A model generated the notes under the pieces. It did no database searches and was not told the DNA's origin. It worked only from the letters and a program-made list of their open reading frames with translations. DNA of 64,000 bases from Cladosporium sp. IMV 00045 (taxonomy: Eukaryota > Ascomycota > Dothideomycetes > Cladosporiales > Cladosporiaceae). The stretch is from assembly GCA_001931905.2 (NCBI GenBank), contig MSJI02000938.1:1-64000 (forward strand). The letters run 5' to 3'. A program made the translations under genes and the position numbers. This document shows positions 54,585 to 64,000 of the stretch, in pieces (the first letter of the stretch is position 1; the number at the start of each line of letters is the position of its first letter).

Positions 54585-55790
54585 ATGTCTCTCTTTGTGC
54601 ACAACAGTCGTTCTAACAGCTCACAGACCCAGCGCAACCCCAGGGACAACTCACGCAGGGCCACACACACCTCCCGCCGCTCCGACTCCGACGACATGGC
54701 GCTCTTCGGTGGCGCAGCCGCCGCCTCGAGCACGAACCCGACACAGGGCGATCTCAGCAAAGATGTGCCTCTGACCAACCCGCCCGAGGATAGTATCTCC
54801 GACATCAGCTTTTCGCCGCAGAGCGATCATCTCGCCGTCGCTAGTTGGGACAAGAAGGTGCGCATTTACGAGATCGATGCGAATGGACAAAGCCAAGGCA
54901 AGGCCATGTTCGAGCACGAGGGTCCGGTCCTCTCTTGCTGCTGGTCAAAAGATGGTCAGAAGGTTTTCGGAGCCGGTGCCGACAAGGCTGCGCGCATGCT
55001 CGATCTCGGTGCTGGAGCGACGACCGCTCAGCAGGTCGCGGCGCACGACGAGCCCATCAAGGCTGTGGAGAGCATCTTCGTGAACGGCCAGCACATGCTG
55101 GTCACTGGTAGCTGGGACAAGACTGTCAAGTACTGGGACCTCCGTCAGCAATCGCCCGTCGCTTCGATCACCTGCCAGGACCGCGTCTACAGCATGGACG
55201 TCAGGCACAACGCTTCCACCAACAACACCGACCTCCTTGTCGTTGCGACCGCCGAGCGCTGGATCAACGTCGTCGACCTCAAGAACCCAGGCACTTTCTT
55301 CAAATCCATCCAATCTCCCCTGAAGTGGCAGACTCGCACTGTCCGCACGTTCAACGACGCGACTGGCTACGCTATCGGCAGTATCGAAGGCCGCTGCGCC
55401 ATCCAGTACATCCCCGAGGACAAGCAGACCAACAACTTCAGTTTCAAGTGCCACCGCGCCACCTCGACCGCGGACCGCAACACCCAGAACGTCTTCTCCG
55501 TCAACGCCATCTCCTTCCACCCCGTGCACGGCACATTCTCCACAGCCGGCGCTGACGGCACCTTCCACTTCTGGGACAAGGACGCGAAGCACAGGCTGAA
55601 GGGCTACCCCGACGTCGGCGGCAGCATCACCGCGACAGACTTCAACAAGACCGGCAGCATCTTTGCCTACGCCGTCAGCTACGATTGGAGCAAGGGCCAC
55701 CAGAACAACCGCGCCGACTACCCCAACAAGATCATGCTTCACCCCGTGCAGGGCGATGAGTGCAAGCCGCGCGAGAAGGGCAAGAGGTAA
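54585..55790 (+). CDS. GLE2: mRNA export factor Rae1/Gle2 (WD40 nucleoporin)
   Basis: A single exon of 401 residues. After a 60-residue polar N-terminus come seven WD40 blades: ISDISFSPQSDHLAVASWDKKVRIYEID, GPVLSCCWSKDGQKVFGAGADKAARMLDL, VNGQHMLVTGSWDKTVKYWDLR, VYSMDVRH, VVATAERWINVVDL, TGYAIGSIEGRCAIQYI, and NAISFHPVHGTFSTAGADGTFHFWDKD, ending SYDWSKGHQ. These match Rae1/Gle2, which binds the Nup98 (Nup116 in yeast) GLEBS motif at the nuclear pore and supports mRNA export. An inner Met at 54696 (MALFGG) could be the true start. Codon usage is C-ending throughout, consistent with a well-expressed housekeeping gene. Confidence 0.95.
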   Translation: MSLFVHNSRSNSSQTQRNPRDNSRRATHTSRRSDSDDMALFGGAAAASSTNPTQGDLSKDVPLTNPPEDSISDISFSPQSDHLAVASWDKKVRIYEIDANGQSQGKAMFEHEGPVLSCCWSKDGQKVFGAGADKAARMLDLGAGATTAQQVAAHDEPIKAVESIFVNGQHMLVTGSWDKTVKYWDLRQQSPVASITCQDRVYSMDVRHNASTNNTDLLVVATAERWINVVDLKNPGTFFKSIQSPLKWQTRTVRTFNDATGYAIGSIEGRCAIQYIPEDKQTNNFSFKCHRATSTADRNTQNVFSVNAISFHPVHGTFSTAGADGTFHFWDKDAKHRLKGYPDVGGSITATDFNKTGSIFAYAVSYDWSKGHQNNRADYPNKIMLHPVQGDECKPREKGKR

Positions 55791-58040
55791 ATGACGGATA
55801 TGGGCAGGAATGTCGAGGATGACTAGTATGTCAAGGAAACAAGAACGGAGCAACTGTGCGGGGAGTGAACCGGGGAACGGGCAAGGTTTGCTCCAAAAAA
55901 TCAATTTCAAGCGTGGCGCTAGGCGTTGATTATGAATTTCACGTGGGAAGAACGGGCATGGCAAAGTCACAAGAACCCGTAGTGCTACTGCGGTAAGCGA
56001 CGGCTTCTGGGTGACATTTGCGTAGGATAACTTGGCTGGGAAAGATTGCCAAACACACACACAATGGAAAAGATACCTTGTTTTCAAATACTACGTTGCT
56101 AACTGTCTCAATAATTTTTTTCGTCTAATCTTCCAGGGCAATCACCTGTTTCATTATACCAGTTGCACGGGACATCGCCAGCCCATTCACGCCACCTACC
56201 AGCCACGAACTCCCATCGTTCGCAACAAAGAACCGCACCGTCAGCATGTACCCGGTGATTTCAAGTACTATACGAACGATTGATGGTCCCAAAACACTTA
56301 CATGGGTGCACGAGGAGCAGAATTGGCAGCGTGCCTTCGCGATGCCGAGGGTTTGTGGGAGATTTGCCGACAAAGCATTTGGTATGTTGAACACGCGCCC
56401 AAGACGACCACCAGCAATCTTTGACAGCCTCTGCAGCTACCGCTGCGACCAAGAGCGATGATTCCACCGCCGCACCAGTCTCGTCCGTCGCTGCCCTCCA
56501 AGTCAGCAACATCGATTCCAGCTTCTACTATCTTTTTTCCAAATCCACAAATCACAAACCAAGCACCGAACATTTGATATATCAAGTCAGCTTTTCAGAG
56601 GAGCATGATTGGGAGGGCAAAAGATGTGAATTGTTTCCCACGCGGTCTCTGCTGTCGATAGGAGAGTTTCTCAAAGGTGACGTCCGCCTTCGACCCGATG
56701 GCTACACACAGAGGGGTCGAATGCCAATCCGCAAAGGTCGGACCTTGTCAGTGAAGCGCTATGTGTGTTTGATAGCTGGATTCGCCAATCATATCTTCAA
56801 TCCTACTGTTCGCGACAGTCATACGAGGAACCTATTCCACGGTGTCGCGGGTTGTCGTCGATTCCACTTCCTCTTCGGGCACGCTTCGACGTGCTTCTGC
56901 GAAGAGCCTTTTCTCTTCCCAGAGTTCCTAACACTCCGTCGCTCTTAGAATTTCACCGACTCTTCCTTGGCCGACACTCACGAGGGACGTTTGACTCTAC
57001 TGATGCTTACTGAAAAGACCTCTGCTGCTCATCAAAGCCTTGACAGCTGGACGTGACAAACACGTTCGAGTTCCAGCCAACTAATTGGCGTTTCCTTCCA
57101 ACTGGTGTCTCATCTCGGCTATCCCCTTTTGTTCCCTCGATCGCGGGGTCGAGATCGATTTTCATATGGTACCTCGCAGTGCACCACGAAAAAGCTGGCA
57201 TTTCATCGTCGAATCCATCGAATGGAAGATTGAACTAGCTGGGGCCATGAGCCGGATCAGCATGCGAAGAAGCCACAAGATCGATTACGCAGAGCCAGAA
57301 TTTGGCTTGAAACCGCGTTACTCTACCTCGATGTACTATGCTACTTTCCTCGGACTCCTACGAGCAGCAAAGCATGTTTAATTTATAGTCAAAGAATTTC
57401 CTCATACAAAATGATTCCCATATACGTACGAAAGCGAGTATCGTAGCACGTTTTCAAGTGAGCTCTAGGAGATACAAGACTTTATCCGACCCGCGTGGTG
57501 CAGCTATTGTAGCAATGATTGTAACTTCAGTCTGAATGGAATCGTTTAAAGCGCATCTCGCTGTCCCCGTACTACCTAGAAGCCATCATCGAGAGATTTT
57601 ATAGGGGGAAAGGTGATGTTGCGCAGACGCAGCTCTTTGTATGTCCCTTAGACTATTGGTGGAGCTCACGTCGCTTTAAATCGTTTACATCAACTGCTTC
57701 TCGCAGGCGTGGACGGCTCTCGATGTACAGAAAGACGAGTATCGTAGCATAACATCGAACGAGCTCTACGACCCGTGTTGCAGCCGTTTTGACAATCACT
57801 GTATTAGATTTACGTGCTTCTTTATCAACTATTTGGCCAAGGCTGACAAATGCAAAAAGGACATTCGTAGCGTAATGTCGATATGATTTGAACTTACATA
57901 TGTAAGTTTACGGGTTCGATCCTTTCTCCCTGCCTTCCGTTTAATTCGAGTAAACCCGGGCCGCAACCCGTCAAAGCCTTTACAGGCAGGTCTCGTCAGC
58001 TGTATCACAGATGCCTTATCCTGATAGGCTTATAATCACG

Positions 58041-58061
58041 ACGTTCGAACTGTTCGAACGT
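58041..58061. repeat. Perfect 21-bp inverted repeat
   Basis: ACGTTCGAAC, one T, then GTTCGAACGT. The arms are perfect 10-mers. It lies in the gene-poor region. It could be a protein-binding palindrome, a transposon relic or chance. Confidence 0.9.
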
Positions 58062-60738
58062 TAATATGCTATGAACACAGGGCTGCGGGCCTTAAGACAG
58101 TCTGTAATGTTGCAAACGACCGGCCGTCTCTAACCGACGAAATTCAAGATCACCAAACGCCCTTCTGGCCGCGCAAAATTCGGACCGTCATCAGGCCACC
58201 CAAACATACATCGACCGTGTCAAAAGTACTGCGCAGTAATAACATTCAAAACGATGGATGCGAAGATCTTTCGTAAACTCAGCAGGATCACCGCTGAATA
58301 AAGCGGGTAGAGCCCAGAAACGAAGATATGCCCTTCAGTCCGGAGCGATGCAAACGCGCTCGCCGCCGTATCTTCACACAAACCTGCCTTATCGAGCCTA
58401 TAAGCCGGACACGCTCGGTGCGCTCAGCCTCTGAAGAACAGATAGCGTGGTCTTCGTGCGACGAGACGGGTATTGTAAGATGAGCGAATTGGAATCTTCC
58501 CCGATTGCCGTTCCCTTCTCTCTATCGCACAGTAGCAGACCGGCCGAGACTGGTAGTGCTGAGCTGACATCACTGCATCCCCGTATAATGGCTCCTAGCG
58601 CGGCCGGCTTTCGAATGGTAGTCTCACGAGCGGATGCGAGATAAGTGCAATTTGGGAATTCCGAGCGTTCTCCTTGCTGCTTTGGGGCCGCTGTCCGAAC
58701 AGGTGAGGGAAAGAGGGAAGGAATCGGCAAACGTGAGGTGCGTACCGAGGCCGGGCGTTTGCTTGAAATGTGAATGGCATCGGACACGGCTCCGCTGGGA
58801 GCCGCTAGGGGGTTGAAGAAAGGTGAAGATCTGGAACTTCTATCTTCCGCGGCTCCGGTTCTATAGTGGTATTCGTGGCTTTGTGCTGTCTATTGAACTT
58901 GAGACTTGGAATTATGCATGGAGAGCCAGATAGACGACGTGCCAAGGTCAGATTGCTGGAGATTGTTCCGAAGAGGAATGATTTGGACAGGGATGAAAAC
59001 CGAGGTGACATGTTCAGCACCTGTGACAGCGTAATGCCGCCAAAGCTCATATGTTGATATCTTGGAACCATGTCTGGCAACGGAGCTACGGCTCCTGCCA
59101 TTTGTTCTGGATAGATGGAGTGGTCTCCGCAAGTGATTACGAAGTCGACTGTGATGAGACGTCAGTGGATCATTTGCAGTAGAGCGTGCGACGCAGGGTC
59201 TCGGTGGTGTTGCTCGTGACGGAGAATTCCTGGATCCCTGGATGTTGCAGTGTAGCCGACACGTTTGCAGGACAAGTCGTGTCCATGCGTGAAATCCGAG
59301 TCTTGCGATGGCAAAAAGCAGTGCAAGGTATCCCAAGGTGTGCTTGAGCACGATGAGGTCTCGCAGATTGCTGCGATGTCACAGAATCTGGTGGTGTCAC
59401 AGAATGGGAAATTCAGCACGTCACCCAAACTTGAAATTCACCACACGTCCAAGGTCGACCTGAGCAGCTAAACCATCCATCCATGTCAGGCAGATGAAAC
59501 AGTGACGAGTTATCACCGTGATATTCGCGCCGATAGATTAATTTTCATCAACGAATCCATCAGGCAAGTTGCAAAGAGTCATGGCGCAGAGATCCTTCAC
59601 AAGTGCACAGGTCTGCAGGTGCCGCTCCATTTGTTTCGGGCCATGTCAAATGATACGAGAAGGAATTCTGAAATTCTCCATTTCGAATGCCGAAGGGCAC
59701 ATGGCTGCCACCCATGCCTCTTTGTTTCATCTCTAGCCTTGCGCTCCCACCCTTTCTACAACCAGCATCCTCCTTGCACACCACGCTCTGGCCTGGCAAA
59801 TGTGATCTGTACGCCAGGGCGCTGACCATCACCTGATTCTAGATGCTGGGAGAAATCCGTGTGGGTGCAAACAGAAGAAAGGCGGCGTTTAAGCTCCGTG
59901 GCCCCCTACTGCCACGTGTTGGGCGGCCCACTTGTGGCTTCAGAGCTGGAGGCAACCAGGCCAAGCATAGCGAGCGCCGTGGTAAGGGTGGTGTGGCTTG
60001 CAGGAAGTCCTGAAAAGCCTGCCCACGTGGAAGCCAGCCTCTGATGATGCCGTGATCCGGAGCGACGTGCAATCAAAACCTTTGGTGGCTTGCCTGGCCG
60101 GCCTGAAGACGTCCAGCCGCATATCACTACTGCTGAGGAGATGCAGCCAGGACGTGGGAGGGCGTGGGAGAGCCAGACAAGGGTTCCTGCACGATCTTTG
60201 GTGGGCCAAAGCTCTCTCGGGGTATACAAAAGCGCGGTGAACACAAGCGACGGCAAACTGGATTTGATATCGACGTCCCGGCCTTTGGCCGATGCACGCC
60301 ATGGAAAGGCTTGAGACTTATTACTTTGCTGGTGAATGACGGATAGACAGGGATTTCGGCGCCTGATGGGGGTTTCATCGTTCAGCCACGAAAGGCCACG
60401 GAAGTATTTTTGGCAGCGGTGAAAGAGAAGCGCTCGGGAACAACGCGGCATTGCTGGCTGATGGCTGCCGGTCTGCTGCGATTGCCTTTCTGCAGACACC
60501 AGTCACATGCCTGCTTTTCGATAATCACGATGGAGCATAGACGACCGCGCTCCTCCAGCCGTCCGTATTCTGTAGCTGGCTTTTTCAACGGTCGATAATG
60601 TGCCACGTTGTTCGAGCTCTGTTCGAGCACCGCACGGGCGGGTTCGCTCACGCCAATGTGTAGCGAGTCATCAAGGTGCAGTAAGCACGATGATGGTGTA
60701 GACACCATCGCGCAGCCCTTGGTACAGCAAGGCAGGGC

Positions 60739-60768
60739 AGGACAGAGGCAGGCAAGGCAAGGCAAGGC
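60739..60768. repeat. GGCAA microsatellite
   Basis: About five imperfect-to-perfect tandem units of GGCAA/GGCAG in intergenic DNA. Confidence 0.8.
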
Positions 60769-63149
60769 AAGCTGTGAGGGACGACGACGGAGCAAATTCT
60801 TGCGAGCGAATTGCTGGCCCGCTGCAGGCTGTTGTACCCAAGCGAGTACATTATTACATACATGCATGGAGGTAATATCAGACACGAGGCAACGCCGCAT
60901 GGTGCTACTTTGGTACGTACCGCGCCCAAACAACGTGTCGAAGGATGCGGGCCCTGCGCTTACACGAGTGATGAGCATGAGAGAGCGAGAGCCGACGATC
61001 GCAGCGAAAGGGCAAAGTGAGGGGAAGGCGGAGACGAGCTGCAGTCGCCTTGCTTTCGTTGGCAGAGGTCAGGCTGGAGGAACCCACCGCGTTGTGTGGT
61101 GAGGTTTTTACTCTGCGCGTTTGTATACCACTTATTACATACCCAAGGTATGTCAGAGGACGCCGGTTATCGTGCTGCTACAGTCTCTTGCTGCCCTATG
61201 TGACCTCGTGTGGATTCCCAGGTGCGTGGAGACGAGCCTGTTCGGGCATTTTGGCGGTAGTCCGTCTGGCGTTTCGTGAAGACTGGCCTGGCCTGCACCA
61301 ATGACATCCACCAGCGCAGAGCAGCCGAGATTGCCCTGGGCGGACCTGGGTGGGAAGCTACTTGAGTCGATCATCCCTCGGCCCTCGTGAGATAGGCACG
61401 CTTGCTTGACAGTGCGGCCCATACCCCTGGGGGCAAATGGAAATTTTTTCGACCTTCTAGCGTGGCACGAAGGTCACCGCCAACGATTCTCGCCAGGGAA
61501 TAGCAAAGGCGATATCCGCCGCCGCCACGACCACGCTGGAGCCCAGCGGCTCGTCCCAAGGGAACAGACGACAGACTTCTTGCAGAAAAGTACCTAATCG
61601 AAGAACGCGGGCCTGGTCGCCAGCTTTTTCGCTACGTACAGTACTACTGCGATCCACAACGCCACCACGTGTCGCTGGCAGGGATTTGCCCGGCAGATGC
61701 TTTCTTGCGTCAGACCGGGTGGGTGGCCAAAAGTCGACGCACACAAAGAGCCAGTGGCTATGGTTTTGGTCATGCCTACACGAATAGGCTGCGATACAGG
61801 GGGGCCGCGCGGGAGATGCGCAAACGATGCACTGTTGTCGGCCATGTAGGCCGTCCTCCGCCGTGTGTGCTATCGCCTTACTGGGCACTATACATCCCAC
61901 GAAGGGCAAGTGCACGGCAAAGTGTGCGGAATAGAGTGCGCGATCGACAACGCGAGTGGACGTTGTAGGATATGAATCCTGATTGATGCACACACGCCGA
62001 GGTGCAGTAGAGAACAGCGTTATTTGATTTTCCAAAAGACACGTGCGAAGATGTGCACAGGAGAGGGATCACCGAGTGGTCGATCATCTCATCTCTCGAC
62101 GATGGGTCAGCATCATCGTTTGCAAGCAAGGCAGCAGGGGCATCCATGAACAGAAGCTTCATCGAACGTTCTGCGTCTATGTGAAACTGTGTCACTCTGC
62201 GACGGGCGGCTGTCGTGACACGAGGCTGCGATCACTGGGAGCATCCGGAGCTCCGAGCAGAGAGCAAAGGGAGCATGGTACCCAGAGATCTCGCGGTTCA
62301 GTACATACAGCATGCACCTATGGCGTTTGGAAAGCAGGCATGAATCCTGCACTCCCGTCCACTCCATCCATCCATAGCACATATGATGCTGATGCTGCTG
62401 CTGCTACGAGCCGACGGGGACATGGATGCGGATGCGGACGCGGATACAGCATGCAGCAACATAAACGCGCGGCGCACGTGTGGATGACCATATGGGTTTT
62501 TAAGGTTGGTAAGACGATCGTCACTTGCCACATTCACGAGGGTTCTCGTGAACTCATATGCCATACTCTCGCCGGCGTCTCGGTGTCCGCGGCATACAGA
62601 GAGAGGGGGACTGATTGCAGAAAGTGGTGAACTCGAATGCCGCATCCATTGGGGCCCCTCCACTCTATAGTAACTGCTTGCTGCTGCTCCCGGCGTGGGC
62701 AGGGATGTGAGGGACGCTGCGGCGCAGGCGTGTAACAGGGCGAACAGGGTAGCATGCCATGTGTCATGGAGTCCGTGTGCCCACTGCATGAGAGAGAGAA
62801 AGAGTACTGTAGTGAGAGAGACCGGATTTCTGAAGCGATGGAGCAGAAACCTCGACATTTGCCGCCATCGCTCGCCAGCAAGGGCCCCATCTCACCTTAG
62901 TCGCCGGCTTGCTGCTTGTCTGGCGGGCGGCGTCTGAGTCGATCGGCGGCAGCGTCGCTAGTACTGTAGTAGTAGGCCTGAAGCCACCAGCACCCAACAC
63001 CAAGCACCCAGCGACAAATACATCTGGCACTGGTTTAGAGCAGCAGCGGTTTGGTCTGTCTGAGAGTCTGACCGCTGGCGTGGGCGCACGCACGAACCCT
63101 TGACTAGTCCACTGAGACTCGGGACCCACTCTCTCTCTTCTCTATACCT

Positions 63150-63968
63150 ATGCCGTCCTCCTCATCACCACCCGCCGCCGTCGCTGCAAAGGCCATTGCC
63201 TGCATTCCTCCCTCCGCCGTCTACCGCCGCCCAGCTACTGACATTCCTCACTTCGAGACAACAACCTCACTTTCCTCCTCCCACTCCAATCCACGTGCTG
63301 CCACGCGGTTCCCACATGCCCAACACCGACCAACTCCTCCATCTCCTCCTTCTGACGTAGCCGCTATACCGCAAGCGCCTGCCCTCCACCACCCGACCAC
63401 GCCGTCGTTTTATTCGACTACGCAACCCAGCGAGCACCGCCCTCGCGCCGCCCCATCCCCTGCAGACAAGGTGGATTCCAAACCGAGAACCATCGCGGCC
63501 ACCGTCAAGTCGCGTGCGCACTCCCGCCTTGCATCTTTAGGCAGGATACGCCCTCGCGGAGGCCAGCAGCCCGCTGAGCCACAACACCAACAGCAGCAAC
63601 AGCAACAATATCACCTACCTGTTACTGAACCACCTCCGCCCGCCGAGACATACCCGGTCGAGCCCACGCCGTCTCTCACCGGCTCACACAAACGGTCTGA
63701 GCCTTCGACTGCGTCTTACCATTCGTCAGAGACAACCCTCACCGACGAGAAATTCCACGACACAAAATCTTTCGAAGAGTCACGTCAACAATTTATACCC
63801 AAGGATCCGCAAAGGAACAAGTCTACCGAACGACAGAGAGACAGCGAAGATCAGATTTGTGATCCGACAGAAGAATACCACAGGCTCCTCGAGACCAGAC
63901 CTCGCATGATGCATCAAACATCTTCGCGGCTGCTCCGTATGACGGAGGACGATCGTCCTTTCACAAAG
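63150..63968 (+). CDS. FlbA/SST2-type RGS regulator, first exon (cut by window edge)
   Basis: The first exon encodes 273 residues and ends at a GTAAAG donor (63969). The N-terminus is Pro/Ser/Thr-rich and disordered, with a Gln tract near 148-157 encoded by CAG/CAA repeats. The last part reads EEYHRLLETRPRMMHQTSSRLLRMTEDDRPFTK. The motif SSRLLRMT(D/E)D(E/D)RPFT is the lead-in to the DEP domains of fungal FlbA/Sst2 proteins, which carry a C-terminal RGS domain and shut off heterotrimeric G-protein signalling, controlling growth versus sporulation. DEP and RGS domains would lie beyond the window. A long gene-free region upstream suits a developmentally regulated gene. Identification rests on this one motif and general layout. 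Confidence 0.75.
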
Positions 63969-64000
63969 GTAAAGTAGCACTGCTTTTTTCGTACATGTGC

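Larger units (their letters stand above)
55791..63149. other. Large gene-poor region
   Basis: About 7.4 kb without a gene I can support. A possible degenerate gene lies at 56421-57381: overlapping plus frames of 80-175 codons with no recognisable domain, perhaps several short exons. It contains diverged repeats at 57420-57920, a perfect 21-bp palindrome at 58041-58061, a GGCAA microsatellite at about 60739-60768, and GATGCG/GCTGAT repeats at 62380-62450. The last 2-3 kb may be promoter and leader of the RGS gene. Confidence 0.5.

Noticed and set aside
57890..57930. GGGTTCGATCC as a tRNA T-arm/B box
   Set aside because: It is one base short of the B-box consensus, the stem pairs poorly, and no matching A box, anticodon arm or acceptor stem is present upstream.
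60739..60768. GGCAA repeats as a CRISPR-like or telomere-like array
   Set aside because: Units are five bases with no spacers and do not match fungal telomere repeats (TTAGGG). It is a simple microsatellite.

Overview
The window comes from a filamentous or yeast-like ascomycete. The genes have short GT-AG introns, filamentous-ascomycete orthologues (FlbA-type RGS protein, AXL2-like bud-site protein, an ascomycete laccase ending in DSGL, GH93 and GH43 enzymes) and a Fot1/pogo transposon. A dothideomycete, possibly a black yeast of the Mycosphaerellales, is the best guess from gene content. That placement is inference.

Layout. (1) 1-7.5 kb is an AT-rich, gene-poor scaffold end. It holds a truncated transposase with a 174-bp exact tandem duplication, a stand-alone eEF1B exchange-domain gene, and a complete Fot1-like element (4420-6269) whose transposase is broken by four stop codons, each one C-to-T change from a Gln codon (RIP-like). 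(2) 7.6-24.5 kb is ordinary euchromatin: an EFM6-like methyltransferase, an orphan Ser/Asn-rich protein, COA1, an AXL2-like membrane protein with three apparent single-base deletions, a branched-chain aminotransferase, an Alba-domain protein and an AHC1-like zinc-finger protein. (3) 24.2-35.3 kb is one 5.4-5.6 kb block present twice in direct orientation, with 20 Ns exactly at the joint. The block holds the AHC1 3' end, an unnamed membrane protein, KSH1, TAF13 and the eIF3f 3' end. This is most simply two diverged alleles or homeologues stitched end to end by a scaffolder. (4) 35.1-41.9 kb holds complete eIF3f, UTP25, chorismate synthase and an orphan nuclear-type protein. (5) 43.7-51.5 kb is an extracellular/nutrition neighbourhood: laccase, GH93 exo-arabinanase, ZIP metal transporter and GH43 enzyme. 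(6) 52.2-55.8 kb holds a luciferase-domain membrane protein and RAE1/GLE2. (7) 55.8-63.1 kb has no gene I can support. It leads into the first exon of an FlbA/SST2-type RGS regulator cut by the window edge.

How the genes relate. Most are housekeeping genes with no shared pathway: translation (eIF3f, EFM6, eEF1B), transcription (TAF13, AHC1), rRNA processing (UTP25), mRNA export (RAE1), mitochondrial assembly (COA1), Golgi trafficking (KSH1) and amino-acid synthesis (ARO2, BCAT). Only GH93 and GH43 share a plausible substrate, plant arabinan or arabinoxylan, with laccase acting on phenolics. I see no biosynthetic cluster, CRISPR array, rRNA or convincing tRNA.

The points most worth a second look are the duplicated block at the N gap, ATG-only first exons in KSH1 and in the luciferase-domain gene, the RIP-like transposase, the Met-type laccase, and a strong C-rich to G/T-rich shift along the coding strand of many genes.
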